Origin: Pseudomonas sp. GR 6-02
GTDB taxonomy: Bacteria > Pseudomonadota > Gammaproteobacteria > Pseudomonadales > Pseudomonadaceae
Direction: 5' to 3'
DNA: 64,000 nt
Assembly: GCF_001655615.1 (NCBI RefSeq)
Contig: NZ_CP011567.1
Coordinates: 2,799,001 to 2,863,000, forward strand
Shown here: piece after piece, positions 25,157-34,526 of the stretch
Layout: each line of letters starts with the position of its first letter
Numbering within the stretch: position 1 is the first letter of the stretch
The notes under the pieces: generated by a model
Told to the model about the DNA's origin: nothing
Database searches by the model: none
The model's input: only the letters and a program-made list of their open reading frames with translations
Made by a program: the position numbers and the translations under genes

Positions 25157-25933
25157 ATGAAAAAAGTAATGGCCGCTCTGGCCTGCACCGTTAGCCTGAT
25201 CATCGGCGCCAACGCGTCGGCGCAAACTGAAAAGCCTACTGTCGTCCTCGTACACGGCGCCTTTGCCGATGCTTCGAGTTGGAATGGCGTGGTGAAGATC
25301 CTCGAAAAAGATGGATACCCTGTTGTGGCCGCCGCCAATCCATTGCGCAGTGTGAAGAGCGATGGCGCTGCTGTTTCTGCGTTGCTCGATGGCATCAAGT
25401 CACCTGTTGTGCTGGTCGGCCACTCCTACGGTGGCAACGTCATCAGCGAAGCGGCCAACGACCATGCCAATGTAAAGGCACTTGTTTACGTCGCCGCCTT
25501 CGCGCCCGAGGCGGGCGAAACGGCCGCCGGACTATCCGGAAAATTCCCGGGGAGCACCCTCGGCCCAACCCTCGCAGCGCCTGTCGCACTGGCTGATGGC
25601 GGCAAGGATTTGTACATCCAGCAGGACAAGTTTCACGATCAGTTCGCCGCTGACGTCCCCGCCGCGCAGGCGGCATTGATGGCGGCGACTCAGCGCCCGG
25701 TCACCGAAGCGGCGCTGAACGAACAGTCAGGTACACCCGCCTGGAAGCACATTCCGTCCTGGTACATCTATGGCGACAAGGACAAGAACATTCCACCGCA
25801 GGCCATGGAATTCATGGCCAAGCGAGCCGAGGCCAAGGTGGTGAAAGTCGTTAAAGGGGCTTCCCATGTCGTGATGGTTTCAAACCCGGAGCCGGTAGCC
25901 CGGCTGATTGAAAAAGCGGCTGCGGCGATGTGA
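25157..25933 (+). CDS. Secreted alpha/beta-hydrolase (esterase-like)
   Basis: 258 residues: signal peptide (residues 1-22, cleavage after ASA), then an alpha/beta-hydrolase fold. Nucleophile Ser90 in GHSYGG, acid Asp207 or Asp209 in YGDKDK, base His237 in GASHVV; oxyanion region LVHGAFADASSW. Small periplasmic esterases of this type are common in Pseudomonas but their substrates are mostly unknown. AAGGAG 6 nt before ATG 25157 fixes the start (the longer frame from 25046 lacks a signal peptide). A terminator hairpin follows at 25979. Confidence 0.85.
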   Translation: MKKVMAALACTVSLIIGANASAQTEKPTVVLVHGAFADASSWNGVVKILEKDGYPVVAAANPLRSVKSDGAAVSALLDGIKSPVVLVGHSYGGNVISEAANDHANVKALVYVAAFAPEAGETAAGLSGKFPGSTLGPTLAAPVALADGGKDLYIQQDKFHDQFAADVPAAQAALMAATQRPVTEAALNEQSGTPAWKHIPSWYIYGDKDKNIPPQAMEFMAKRAEAKVVKVVKGASHVVMVSNPEPVARLIEKAAAAM

Positions 25934-25978
25934 TTCCTGCGCTTGTGAAGTATAGGTAGGCAGAGGGTCAAGTATCGA

Positions 25979-26023
25979 ATCAAGGCATCAAGTGAGGAAC
26001 TCATTTGTGCCTTGATCGATTTT
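25979..26023 (+). terminator. Rho-independent terminator after the alpha/beta-hydrolase gene
   Basis: Long hairpin with arms ATCAAGGCA (25979-25987) and TGCCTTGAT (26008-26016), extended inward by CAAGTGAG/CTCATTTG with a GAA loop, followed by CGATTTTTG. Confidence 0.8.
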
Positions 26024-26130
26024 TGAACGGGTGGTCGTCAGTAAGTTGATCAGCCGGTGAGCCTCTGCGCCGAAGCATTTCACCGGCTTGCCGTAGCGAC
26101 GCCTCGCAAGGCGCCGATCTGTTTAACCCC

Positions 26131-26829
26131 TTAGAACCAATAATGCAGGCCGAGCATTAATGACTGGGCGCTGTAGTCAGTGCGTACATCGCCTTGGGGC
26201 AGGCCCTGAATGTCACCGAAGTGCGCATCGCGAGTCTTGAGGTATCGATAATCCAGGGACATGGACCATTGTTCGGTGAGTTCGTAACCTACCCCGGCGC
26301 CGAGTTGATAGGCCGATACAGTGTCGCGATGAGTGTTGCCGAACTGGACGCCGCCGGCTTCCAGGCCACTGACCGACAGCTTGGTGTAACCCAGGCCGCC
26401 GCCGATGTAAGGGGTGAACCGACTGAAGGGTGCTGGCAGGTTCAAGACGTCATACCAGAGGTTGGCCATGACGCTGGTGGCTTCCTCTTCGCCTTTACCG
26501 TCGATGCTCCCGCCGCCTTCGTAGACCCGGTTATTGAATTGGGTCAGGGTGTTTTTGCGGTAGCTGAGTTCCACTTCAGGTCTGAGCCCGATGGGGAAGC
26601 GCCAGCCCAGTGCCAGTCCGGTGGCGTAGCCGGAGTGTAACGGTTGGTTGAATTCCATTTCGACAAAGTCGAGGTTGTTCTGGTTAAGGTCCTGCGGAGC
26701 CACCCAGTTCAGACCACCCATGACACTGACATAGGGGCCGAGCGTGTCGGCGGAACTGGACTCAGGGGCAATAAGGCCCATGCCAATGACGCCCATCACG
26801 AGATACTGAGGTTTTTTAAATAGGTTCAT
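26131..26829 (-). CDS. Outer-membrane beta-barrel protein (OmpW/OmpX-like, 8 strands)
   Basis: 232 residues from ATG 26829: signal peptide ending SSSAD, then alternating amphipathic strands (GPYVSVMGGLNW; GYATGLALGWRF; PYIGGGLGYTKL; YQLGAGVGYELT) and a C-terminal aromatic LGLHYWF, the Bam signal of outer-membrane barrels. It is the last gene of the minus-strand run headed by the SDR gene at 37130 and lies 84 nt after the SRPBCC gene. It may be the exit or uptake channel of that pathway, or an independent surface protein. The longer frame to 26895 would bury the signal peptide and is not used. Confidence 0.75.
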   Translation of the reverse strand: MNLFKKPQYLVMGVIGMGLIAPESSSADTLGPYVSVMGGLNWVAPQDLNQNNLDFVEMEFNQPLHSGYATGLALGWRFPIGLRPEVELSYRKNTLTQFNNRVYEGGGSIDGKGEEEATSVMANLWYDVLNLPAPFSRFTPYIGGGLGYTKLSVSGLEAGGVQFGNTHRDTVSAYQLGAGVGYELTEQWSMSLDYRYLKTRDAHFGDIQGLPQGDVRTDYSAQSLMLGLHYWF

Positions 26830-26913
26830 GCTCGGTCCGAAGTGTGCCGTTATCGATAAGTAAGCGAGGGGTGTTAGGGAGCGAGCGTTCAACACGCTCC
26901 CTCCCGGGATATT

Positions 26914-27390
26914 TCATACACGGTGCAAATGCGTTCCAGGTTTTTCGAGCCCTGGGGTACTGATGGCATTCGCTCGTTGTTCAGCCAGCGTGCACAGGTT
27001 GCGCAGTGCCGTGGTCATTGCCGCGGTCAGCATTTTTCGTAGCAGCCCGCGGTATAAAAAACTCAAGGGGCCAGAGATCTTTGCGCTATGGATGACTTGG
27101 GTTTCATTCGGGGAAAGCCTGCGCATCTGGTGATCGAACTCAAGGTCGATCCAAAGCAGTCTTGCCGTGTTCCGATAGCTTTCATGCAGCTTCACTGCTT
27201 CCAGTTTCAGCGGCATGTTCAGGCCATTTTTGAGGACGCATTTGCCTCGCGTTCCAGGTTGAAACGGGCCATTGAGTTCGCACTGGCGAACGTCGGTATC
27301 CCATAGCGGCGCTTCTGAAAAATTGCTCCAGATATTCCAGATTTCAGCACGCGGCGATTTGACTATGACTTGCACTTTGACATCGTTCAC
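26914..27390 (-). CDS. SRPBCC/START-fold protein (polyketide-cyclase-like)
   Basis: 158 residues from GTG 27390, with AAGGTG seven bases upstream. The pattern VKSPRAEIWNIWSNFSEAPLWDTDVRQCEL, followed by a strand-rich core and a C-terminal long helix (YRGLLRKMLTAAMTTALRNLCTLAEQ), is typical of the SRPBCC fold, which binds hydrophobic ligands and includes aromatase/cyclases. It lies 59 nt downstream of the ketosynthase-AfsA gene, so a cyclase or ligand-carrier role in that pathway is plausible but unproven. Confidence 0.72.
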   Translation of the reverse strand: MNDVKVQVIVKSPRAEIWNIWSNFSEAPLWDTDVRQCELNGPFQPGTRGKCVLKNGLNMPLKLEAVKLHESYRNTARLLWIDLEFDHQMRRLSPNETQVIHSAKISGPLSFLYRGLLRKMLTAAMTTALRNLCTLAEQRANAISTPGLEKPGTHLHRV

Positions 27391-27449
27391 GGCGACACCT
27401 TGATTGTTGGGGGCACGGTCATGCGGGAGAGTGGGATCAATTGATTGCC

Positions 27450-30400
27450 TCAGGCCGCGGGTGCGGATTGACTCAGCACTTGAGCTGTAATGCTGGCTTG
27501 ACCGATTTTTTCGCCCCGGTTGAACAGGTCGATATAGATGCGGTTGGTTTTGAACGGCTGTTGTGCGTCAAAACCCGCTTGCGGTGCCAATGAAAGCGGA
27601 CTGTTCCTGGGGATTGGCCGATCCAGGGTGAAACTCAAGGCCAGCAGGTTCATCGGGGTGTTGAGTGGAATCCGCAGATGACTGTGGGCAATCTGCATGT
27701 AGCACTGGCGGGCAACTTCGAGGAAATACACCATCGAATGGTGCTCGGGGTCGCCCTCCTGGAAGAAGTGCTCATCCGGCAGTTTGAGCGTGTCCACGCT
27801 CAAGCCCTGAGCGATGCCGCTCATGTCACTGACGATGACGTTTTCTTCCCTGGCCTTGTGCAGCAAGGCCTTGTCACGGCAGCGAGTGGCCGTGAACTCG
27901 CCGGCGGGCGATTTCTCGAACGCCGAGCTGTAGGCCATCCCAAGGACGCAGGTGCACATCAGCTTTCCGGCTTGCATGACCTTGGCATTGAACACCTGGG
28001 AGTCTTTTTCCTGTTCCAGATGCAGATCAATCACACCCTCCTTTTGTACGTATTGCTGGAACTTGATATTCAGGGTTTTGACATACGCGACTCGCCCACT
28101 CAGTGGCGGCATGGCGAGTTCAATCAGTTGCAACACGCCCTCGAGCAATAGAATGCCGGGGATGTGATCAAGAGGGTGATCGAAGAAATAAGGGTGCGCT
28201 TCATTCACCACGAGCTGGGCGTGCAGTGACTGGGGGCCGCGCTGGACGTTGGTGATTACGACGTTTTCCGGGGAACGTTGCCAGTGCGCCGGGCGCTGGA
28301 CTTCAGTGCCACGGTGCAGGGCGAAAAGACTCTCCATGGCGCGAACCCGGACACGCAGCCCTGAGAGCAGGGTGTTGGTCAGCATGTCGCTGAGTTGCAG
28401 CACGTCGACGCCGTCGTTTTGTGGTTCGCGGACAAGGCTGACAGGGCGGGCAGGCGGGATCACCGGTTGCAGTTCATGGTGGGCCGAGTGAGCAAAACGC
28501 AGGGTAAAGGGATGCTTGATGGCAGGAGCGGGTTCGGCCGCAGTGCTCCACTCCCGAAGCTTTTCAGTAAACAACCACATCACTGCCTTGCCGGCTTCGC
28601 GAACCTCGATCACCGTGTGAGCCGATGCACTCAACATCACCGCCAGCAGGGTTTCGATGCCACTGGCTTCAGCCAGGAAACCGGTAATCTCTTGCAGAGA
28701 TCCACTGGCATGAGTCGCGTCAGGTTGCAGCTCGCAGACTTCAATGTTCTGGTATTGACTCCGCTCTTTGCCCAGCAGTTGGCAAGCCTCTTCCAGCGAG
28801 TTCGCGGCATGGGCGAGGACCGCCGCGCGGATCACCAGTAAAGGTTTGTCGCTGGCGTCTGGTTGATAGGGACGCAGCGCAATCAGCCCCAGTCCTTCAC
28901 CTTGCACCGTCGCTGAATGTCGGGCGCGCTCGATCTCGATTTCACCGCTGATAAAGCGCCCTGCACCGAGCAACAGCGTGGTTATGCCGTTCTTGAACCA
29001 TTGCTGCGATGCCAGCAAGGTTTGCCAGAACAGACCCGGGGTGCCGACCAGTGTTTGATGGAAACCCTTGAAGTCAAAAATCTGCGTCGGGTAACCGGAC
29101 AACATGTTCGGCAACATGGTTGCCACGTCCGCTACTTCCACGCCCGGTGGCGTGCCTTGAGCCTGGGAGTAGAAGCTGTGAGCGCTGCTGTACGCATTGC
29201 TGAAGCGTTCCCCGCCCATGTTGCAGCACATGACCATCGCCGTGCCGGGTGAGCCGGCCACACCCGGCAGGCGTCGCAGCAAATGATTGACGCGATCGGT
29301 GATCAACAGCTTGAACGGATCGACATGGGCCAGAGGTTTGGGACCCATGCCGAAACCGTCGATATCAATGACGCGATCCTGCGCCAGGAATTGGCCCAGT
29401 AACGGCTGACCTGGGGCAGGGGAGTAATCAACGAAACGCCCATAAGGGAAACTGACTGATGGCGCTGCCGGCCGATCGAGCTGTTGCTTGAATGACTGCA
29501 ACGAGCCGTGACTGCCGATCGCTGCTTCAGCCTCGACAATCGCAAGGTCCAGCATTAACACGCCGGGGTTGGCTTGAGGGGCGACAGGGCGGTTGTCGGG
29601 AATATATTCATCCACTACCAGATGCGCATTGGCGCCGCCAAAACCGAAGCTGGATATGCCTATGCGGATCGCCGACTGCCGGTCCGCGAGGGGCTGTATC
29701 TGCTTTGTGGCCAGTCGCAGGCTGGTCTCGTCGACTTTTGCGCTGGTACGGTAGTCGGGCTGAGGTGGAATCCCTTTGTGGCGCAAGATCATCAGCGCCT
29801 TGGCGAGCGAAGCGCCTCCAGCAGCGGCCAGTGGGTGGCCAATGACAGACTTGATTGAACCGATGGTGATTTTTTTGCCGTCTGTGCAGTGGGGGGCGAA
29901 GAAGCTGTTCAGCGAGTCCAGCTCTGTCGCATCACCCAGCGGAGTACCGGTGCCATGGGTTTCGATGTAGTCCACGTCATTGGGATCAAGACCGATATAG
30001 GCACGCTGGTAAGCCGTGTACTGGGCCTGTTTGCCAGGTGCAAACACTGAACCTTCGGCGCCATCGGCGGACATTCCCAATGCCCGTAAAACACCCAGGG
30101 GACGGCGCTGCGCAATCAGGGCCTGCGATACAGGTTCGACCAAAAAGGCGACTGCACATTCGCCCGGCACAATGCCGTCAGCGTCCTGGCCGAACGCCTG
30201 CATTTGGGCCCGGGCGGAAAAGGCGGTCAACTGCGAGAAGCCCAGAAACAGCGCCGGTGGCAGCACGGTGTTCAGTGCCATGACAATCGCGTTATCCGCC
30301 TGTCCGCTATTGACCAGGGCCTGAGCCATGTCGATTGCATAGGGGAACGAACTACAGGCGGTGTCGACCGATAACGCCGGGCCACCGAAGGCAAAAGCCG

Positions 30401-30860
30401 CCGCCAGTTCAGCCACTTGTTCACCCGGCGTGTAGCCCTGTGGTGCTTCGGTTTTTCCGGACATGCCGGTGACGAAATAACTCTCGTCACTCCAGGATGT
30501 TGCGACCACCAATGCGGTGCGTTCTTTGATCAGAGTCGAGCCTTGTCCGGCAAGCTGGGCGAGGAGTGTCTGCAGTACTTTCTTACCGATGGCGACCTGC
30601 CGTCCTTCATGCCGTGAAGGGATTGAAGCGTCATCCTTCAGGCAAAAAGCACTGTCCAGGTAAACGCGATCCTTTTCACCTGCCTTTGCTGAATAGATTG
30701 ACGCCTTATCCAGTTCCCAGCGTGTCAGCATCGAATTGATAGGTGCTATCTGTCCTTGCGTCAGCAAATGCCAAAGCGCATCCGTTGACGGTGCCCCGGG
30801 AAACTCGCCGGCCATTGCGCTGAAGCAAAAGTCGCCCTCTGTTGTTACCGCGCCATTCAT
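27450..30860 (-). CDS. Multidomain ketosynthase / decayed ketosynthase / double AfsA-hotdog protein
   Basis: 1136 residues from ATG 30860 (AGGAG 7 nt upstream; the longer frame from 30881 lacks one). Residues ~8-420: active beta-ketoacyl synthase with Cys169 (VDTACSS), His302 (THGTGT) and His342 (VIGHPLAAAG). Residues ~490-770: second KS-like domain that keeps the core (GTAMVMCCNMGG; IFDFKGFHQTLVGTPGLFW; GEGLGLIALRP) but lacks the Cys, like a chain-length factor. Residues ~850-980 and ~995-1130: two hotdog domains of the A-factor synthase (AfsA) type (HPYFFDHPLDHIPGILLLEG; LPDEHFF...FLEVARQC). Follows the ACP gene by 83 nt. KS plus AfsA suggests beta-ketoacyl-ACP formation and condensation with a C3 unit to a butenolide-like product (inference). 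Confidence 0.85.
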   Translation of the reverse strand: MNGAVTTEGDFCFSAMAGEFPGAPSTDALWHLLTQGQIAPINSMLTRWELDKASIYSAKAGEKDRVYLDSAFCLKDDASIPSRHEGRQVAIGKKVLQTLLAQLAGQGSTLIKERTALVVATSWSDESYFVTGMSGKTEAPQGYTPGEQVAELAAAFAFGGPALSVDTACSSFPYAIDMAQALVNSGQADNAIVMALNTVLPPALFLGFSQLTAFSARAQMQAFGQDADGIVPGECAVAFLVEPVSQALIAQRRPLGVLRALGMSADGAEGSVFAPGKQAQYTAYQRAYIGLDPNDVDYIETHGTGTPLGDATELDSLNSFFAPHCTDGKKITIGSIKSVIGHPLAAAGGASLAKALMILRHKGIPPQPDYRTSAKVDETSLRLATKQIQPLADRQSAIRIGISSFGFGGANAHLVVDEYIPDNRPVAPQANPGVLMLDLAIVEAEAAIGSHGSLQSFKQQLDRPAAPSVSFPYGRFVDYSPAPGQPLLGQFLAQDRVIDIDGFGMGPKPLAHVDPFKLLITDRVNHLLRRLPGVAGSPGTAMVMCCNMGGERFSNAYSSAHSFYSQAQGTPPGVEVADVATMLPNMLSGYPTQIFDFKGFHQTLVGTPGLFWQTLLASQQWFKNGITTLLLGAGRFISGEIEIERARHSATVQGEGLGLIALRPYQPDASDKPLLVIRAAVLAHAANSLEEACQLLGKERSQYQNIEVCELQPDATHASGSLQEITGFLAEASGIETLLAVMLSASAHTVIEVREAGKAVMWLFTEKLREWSTAAEPAPAIKHPFTLRFAHSAHHELQPVIPPARPVSLVREPQNDGVDVLQLSDMLTNTLLSGLRVRVRAMESLFALHRGTEVQRPAHWQRSPENVVITNVQRGPQSLHAQLVVNEAHPYFFDHPLDHIPGILLLEGVLQLIELAMPPLSGRVAYVKTLNIKFQQYVQKEGVIDLHLEQEKDSQVFNAKVMQAGKLMCTCVLGMAYSSAFEKSPAGEFTATRCRDKALLHKAREENVIVSDMSGIAQGLSVDTLKLPDEHFFQEGDPEHHSMVYFLEVARQCYMQIAHSHLRIPLNTPMNLLALSFTLDRPIPRNSPLSLAPQAGFDAQQPFKTNRIYIDLFNRGEKIGQASITAQVLSQSAPAA

Positions 30861-30943
30861 ACCCTGTCTCCTGATTGCCAAAATGCTGGGTGATCTGTCC
30901 GATCACCCGGATTCCATGCCATTTTTTACAGCGGCTCAGTGCT

Positions 30944-32029
30944 TCAGCTCAGTCGTGCCAGAAGCGACAAGGCGTCCTGCGGCGTACGACGCGACATCAG
31001 TGCTTCACCGGCAAACTCGCTGGCAGAGCACTGTTGCGCCATTGATTGGCAGAGTGCTTCTCGGGCAAAACCGTTGAGCCCCAACTGTGCAAAGGGCGTC
31101 TCAATGTCGATCGACTGTGGCGCGTCCGGGATCAGGGGTGACAGGGAGTTGAAAAGCAGGTTGCTTGCCTGCCCTTGGTCGTCCGTTGTGGCAGGTGCTT
31201 GCACTTCGGTAGCGGGTGTTGATGTCGACTCGGGGGCGGCCAGGGCGGCTTTAATCAGGGCGATTGTTGCCTGCGGATACTTGGCGTTGGCCAGCTCAGT
31301 GCTGTTGGCCTTGAGTTGCGGCCACAATGCGACGACCGACTCCAGGAAGTCCAGCTGCACGAGGGAGTCCAGGCCCAGGCTTTCATAGCTTTGTTTTTGG
31401 TCGATCTGGTCAACCGTAAAACCGGTGATATTCGCCAGTTGTTCCAGTACCCATGCTTCGACATCCACGGCAGGTGCCTGCGGATCGGCTTCAAGTCGCG
31501 CCAGCAAAGCGGTAGGAGTGGGGGCATCAAAGAGCTGCGAGGTGAGCTCTTTCTTTTCCGGGAAGTGCTGGGCCAGGGATTCGAAAATATCGACCATGCC
31601 GAGAGAGTCGATACCCAGGCTTTCGAAACTTTGATCGAAGTCGATTTGTTCTTTTTTGAATCCTGTGACCGTACTTATTTCGGCGCGCAGCCATTGCCCG
31701 TAGTTGAGTGCGGGTGTTTGTTCCGCAACAGGTGTCGATTCCAGTATTACCGGGTTCGAGTGTTCGGGCTCCAGCACCGCAAGGTTTTTATTGACGGGGG
31801 CTTCAATCCCATTGGCATAAACGCCCTCGAGGACTTGTTGGTGAGCATTGAAGTAATGCGCGGTGACGGATTCGGCCTGCTCCAGCAAACGCATCAATAT
31901 TGATTCTTTTGCGATATTGGACTCGCACAGTGAATCAATGATTTTTTCTGAAAGAGAAAAATAGCTGTTGGCTATTTTTCCATTGGACACGATGAATTCC
32001 TGCACAACATCGTTGAGTTGGAAGCGCAT
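30944..32029 (-). CDS. Multi-acyl-carrier protein (two active ACPs, one decayed)
   Basis: 361 residues. Residues 1-75 form a helical N-terminal region that could dock to a partner. ACP1 (about 108-180) carries Ser142 in LGIDSLGM and ACP2 (about 188-260) Ser222 in LGLDSLVQ, the phosphopantetheine sites. ACP3 (about 290-360) keeps the fold pattern but reads LGLNGFAR at the site, so the Ser is lost. Linkers are Ala/Pro/Glu-rich. It lies between the FAD monooxygenase and the ketosynthase gene and is the likely carrier for both. No phosphopantetheinyl transferase gene is in the window. Confidence 0.9.
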   Translation of the reverse strand: MRFQLNDVVQEFIVSNGKIANSYFSLSEKIIDSLCESNIAKESILMRLLEQAESVTAHYFNAHQQVLEGVYANGIEAPVNKNLAVLEPEHSNPVILESTPVAEQTPALNYGQWLRAEISTVTGFKKEQIDFDQSFESLGIDSLGMVDIFESLAQHFPEKKELTSQLFDAPTPTALLARLEADPQAPAVDVEAWVLEQLANITGFTVDQIDQKQSYESLGLDSLVQLDFLESVVALWPQLKANSTELANAKYPQATIALIKAALAAPESTSTPATEVQAPATTDDQGQASNLLFNSLSPLIPDAPQSIDIETPFAQLGLNGFAREALCQSMAQQCSASEFAGEALMSRRTPQDALSLLARLS

Positions 32030-32147
32030 GAGGTTCTCCTAACCAAAGTCGGTATATGTTTTCTACAAACAAGAAATAACAAGTCTTGGCCCAGGGGTGG
32101 GCCTTGTGTGAATCAATGAACCAGGTTGGCAGTAGCCATATAGCGAC

Positions 32148-33911
32148 TTAAAGTTGGAGTTCCACTGCGTCGATCTCGGAAGATGTTGTTTTTCTGGCTC
32201 CTTTGAGCAGCCCGGATCTTACGTTCAGATAAGTGAAGAGCGTTATTGCATCGGCTCCCTGGAAAGCGATGTAGCCGTCAGGACGAATCAACATCAACGT
32301 GCCCGCTTTGGCATGGTAACGCTTGTGCAGCCGCCAATCGGGGTCCAGCAACGTCGAGTGCCAGGAAGGCAGTTCGGCGCTGCTCAGGGCATCAATAACG
32401 CAATAAGCCTTGATGCCCGGGTAGTCCTTCTCCACCGACTCGGCCAGCGAGTAATAGCCCGGCAACAACGGGGAAAACTGATCGGCTGCGCTGAAAATCA
32501 ACAGCGTGAACGTTCCGTGGAACAAGTCGATCAAGCGCTTTGGCGGCATACCTTGCAGTTGCCACAACTCGACATCGGGTGCCAGTTGCCCGGCGCGAGG
32601 CACCGACGTCTGGAATTCGGGTTTCTTGCCTTTTTTATCCCAATTCATGCGCTGCTTTTTCGTCAGCGATTCCTGGATGTAATCACTCTTGCCGTAGTGG
32701 TACTGATGACCGGAAATCATCGACGGCAGTTTGCGCTGAACCTTGCGCCTGTTGCTTATCAGTGGCAGAACATTGTCGCGCAGCCAAACGAGGGCGCGAT
32801 GCTTGACGGTAATCAGTCCGGTCAGTCGATGTGCCGTGTTCTCGACTTCCAGGGCCACCGGGTAACGCTCTTCGTTGTAGCTTTCCAGCAACGATGGATC
32901 AGCCAGGCCCTGATCGACATAGGCCATTTTCCACGCCAGGTTATAGGCCTCGGAAACCCCCAGGTTCATCCATTGGCCACCGATCGGGCTGCCGATATGA
33001 GCCGAGTCGCCCACCAGAAACACAGAGCCTTGCTGCAACGACTGCACGCGGCGATGTTGGAAAGAAGCGATGGTGGTCGATGAAATATTGGACAACGTCA
33101 TCTTTTGCCCGCGTCCTTCGCACAACCGCTGAAAGTTCTCCAGGCTCAAGGAAGGGCGTTCACCTTCTGGCGGCAGGTTGTAGGGCATCTCGATGAAAAG
33201 TCGATAACGGGATTGAGCGCTGATCGGCGCGACCGCGACATAACCGTCCTGTGCACCCAGGAAGAAAGCGCCTTCGTCCTTGCTTCCAGACCACTCGATA
33301 TCGGCATCGGCGAGCATGAAGAAGCGGTCGTAGGACGATCCTTCGAAGGTCATATCAAGACGTTTTCTGATGTTGCTGCGAGCACCGTCGCACGCGACCA
33401 CCCAGCGGCTGGAAAAGGACTCGGCGCTGCCGTCCGCATGCTGAAGCGTCATCTGCACTGAGCCCGGCTGGTTTTCTATGTCGACCAGCTCGGTGTTCCA
33501 TTCAACATCTGCTCCCAACTTGTTCAGTCGCTCAAGCAGAATCTTCTCTGTCTGCGGTTGTGGCAGGCTGAGGAGCAGGGGGTAGGTGGCGTCCAGGTAG
33601 GAGAAGTTGTAGTTCAGCACCCGTTTGGCGTTCGATTGCACCGAAAACTGGTTGATAGTGAATCCGTCGCTGATGGCCTGATCGGCAACTCCCAGATCTC
33701 GGAAAATTTCCAGGGTTCTGGAATGGATGGCCATCGCTTTGGTAGCGGTCGAGGGACCGGCATTCTTTTCAATGATGCGAAAAGAGACGCCCCACTTCTT
33801 CAGCATGATTGCCAGGGACAGGCCAATCGGGCCGGCGCCTACGATCATGACTGTCGGGGTATTACCGGGTTGGCTGAAGTGCTTGGGGGCCAAAGTGCTC
33901 AGAGTGTTCAT
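32148..33911 (-). CDS. FAD-dependent monooxygenase (aromatic hydroxylase class)
   Basis: 587-residue flavoprotein of the PheA/MhpA/PgaE type. Visible: Rossmann FAD motif VMIVGAGPIGLSLA (about 21-34), VACDGARSNIRK (DG motif), and VFLVGDSAHIGSPIGGQWMN (GD motif). Residues ~440-580 form the thioredoxin-like C-terminal domain of this class, ending with MLIRPDGYIAFQG. Such enzymes hydroxylate or epoxidise phenols and polyketides with NAD(P)H and O2. It starts 3 nt after the HAD gene and is followed by the ACP gene (118 nt), so the substrate is probably ACP-bound or released product of this cluster. Confidence 0.85.
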   Translation of the reverse strand: MNTLSTLAPKHFSQPGNTPTVMIVGAGPIGLSLAIMLKKWGVSFRIIEKNAGPSTATKAMAIHSRTLEIFRDLGVADQAISDGFTINQFSVQSNAKRVLNYNFSYLDATYPLLLSLPQPQTEKILLERLNKLGADVEWNTELVDIENQPGSVQMTLQHADGSAESFSSRWVVACDGARSNIRKRLDMTFEGSSYDRFFMLADADIEWSGSKDEGAFFLGAQDGYVAVAPISAQSRYRLFIEMPYNLPPEGERPSLSLENFQRLCEGRGQKMTLSNISSTTIASFQHRRVQSLQQGSVFLVGDSAHIGSPIGGQWMNLGVSEAYNLAWKMAYVDQGLADPSLLESYNEERYPVALEVENTAHRLTGLITVKHRALVWLRDNVLPLISNRRKVQRKLPSMISGHQYHYGKSDYIQESLTKKQRMNWDKKGKKPEFQTSVPRAGQLAPDVELWQLQGMPPKRLIDLFHGTFTLLIFSAADQFSPLLPGYYSLAESVEKDYPGIKAYCVIDALSSAELPSWHSTLLDPDWRLHKRYHAKAGTLMLIRPDGYIAFQGADAITLFTYLNVRSGLLKGARKTTSSEIDAVELQL

Positions 33912-33914
33912 CGG

Positions 33915-34526
33915 TTAGTACCAGTTTCTGTAGAAGGGAGAGTTGGCAATGCCGAGCAGGGCATCGTCACCGGATGAATCCCCGTAGGCATAAATGTAAA
34001 AGTCATCAAGGTTGCTCAGACAGCCCTTGAGCCGTGTGACTTTCTCTCTCTCAACACAGTTGGTACCTGATATTCCTCCGGTCAGTTTGTTCTTCGCCGT
34101 CGCCAGGCGAGTGCCGCAGACATAGTCAAAACCCGCTGCCTGACCCCAGGGAATCAGGTAGTTTTCCGGCGAGTTGCTGACCAGCGCAGTGACATGCCCC
34201 ATGGACTGATGCCATTGCAGCCGGCGCAGGGCCTCGGGCCTGAGCCAGAGCGGTAGCAGCTCGCTGATGAAATACTTGGCATGCTCGCGCTCTTGCTCAA
34301 CGGACAGACCGCCCAGATAACAGGCAATGAATGCCAGTCGGGCTTGCATCAATGGCGTGATGCCAACGATTACACTGAGCATTTTGGGCAGCAGGGGAAT
34401 GATCCTGAGCCAGAACGATCGGGTTCCCACGATATAACGCATGTAGCGCCAGAACGTATGTCTGTCGGTCAATGTGCCGTCAAAGTCAAACACGGCCAGT
34501 ACCGGTTGTGTGCCATTAGCTTGCAT
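33915..34526 (-). CDS. HAD-IB family phosphatase
   Basis: 203-residue haloacid-dehalogenase-superfamily protein with motif I FDFDGTLTD (nucleophile Asp14, Asp16), motif II SNSP, and motif IV YAYGDSSGDDALL. A helical cap insertion (about 25-85) fits subclass IB, like SerB-type phosphatases. In actinobacterial furan/butyrolactone pathways (for example MmfP) an HAD phosphatase removes the phosphate left from dihydroxyacetone phosphate; the same role is proposed here because an AfsA domain is encoded in the same run. The start overlaps the AMP-ligase gene by 11 bp. Confidence 0.82.
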   Translation of the reverse strand: MQANGTQPVLAVFDFDGTLTDRHTFWRYMRYIVGTRSFWLRIIPLLPKMLSVIVGITPLMQARLAFIACYLGGLSVEQEREHAKYFISELLPLWLRPEALRRLQWHQSMGHVTALVSNSPENYLIPWGQAAGFDYVCGTRLATAKNKLTGGISGTNCVEREKVTRLKGCLSNLDDFYIYAYGDSSGDDALLGIANSPFYRNWY

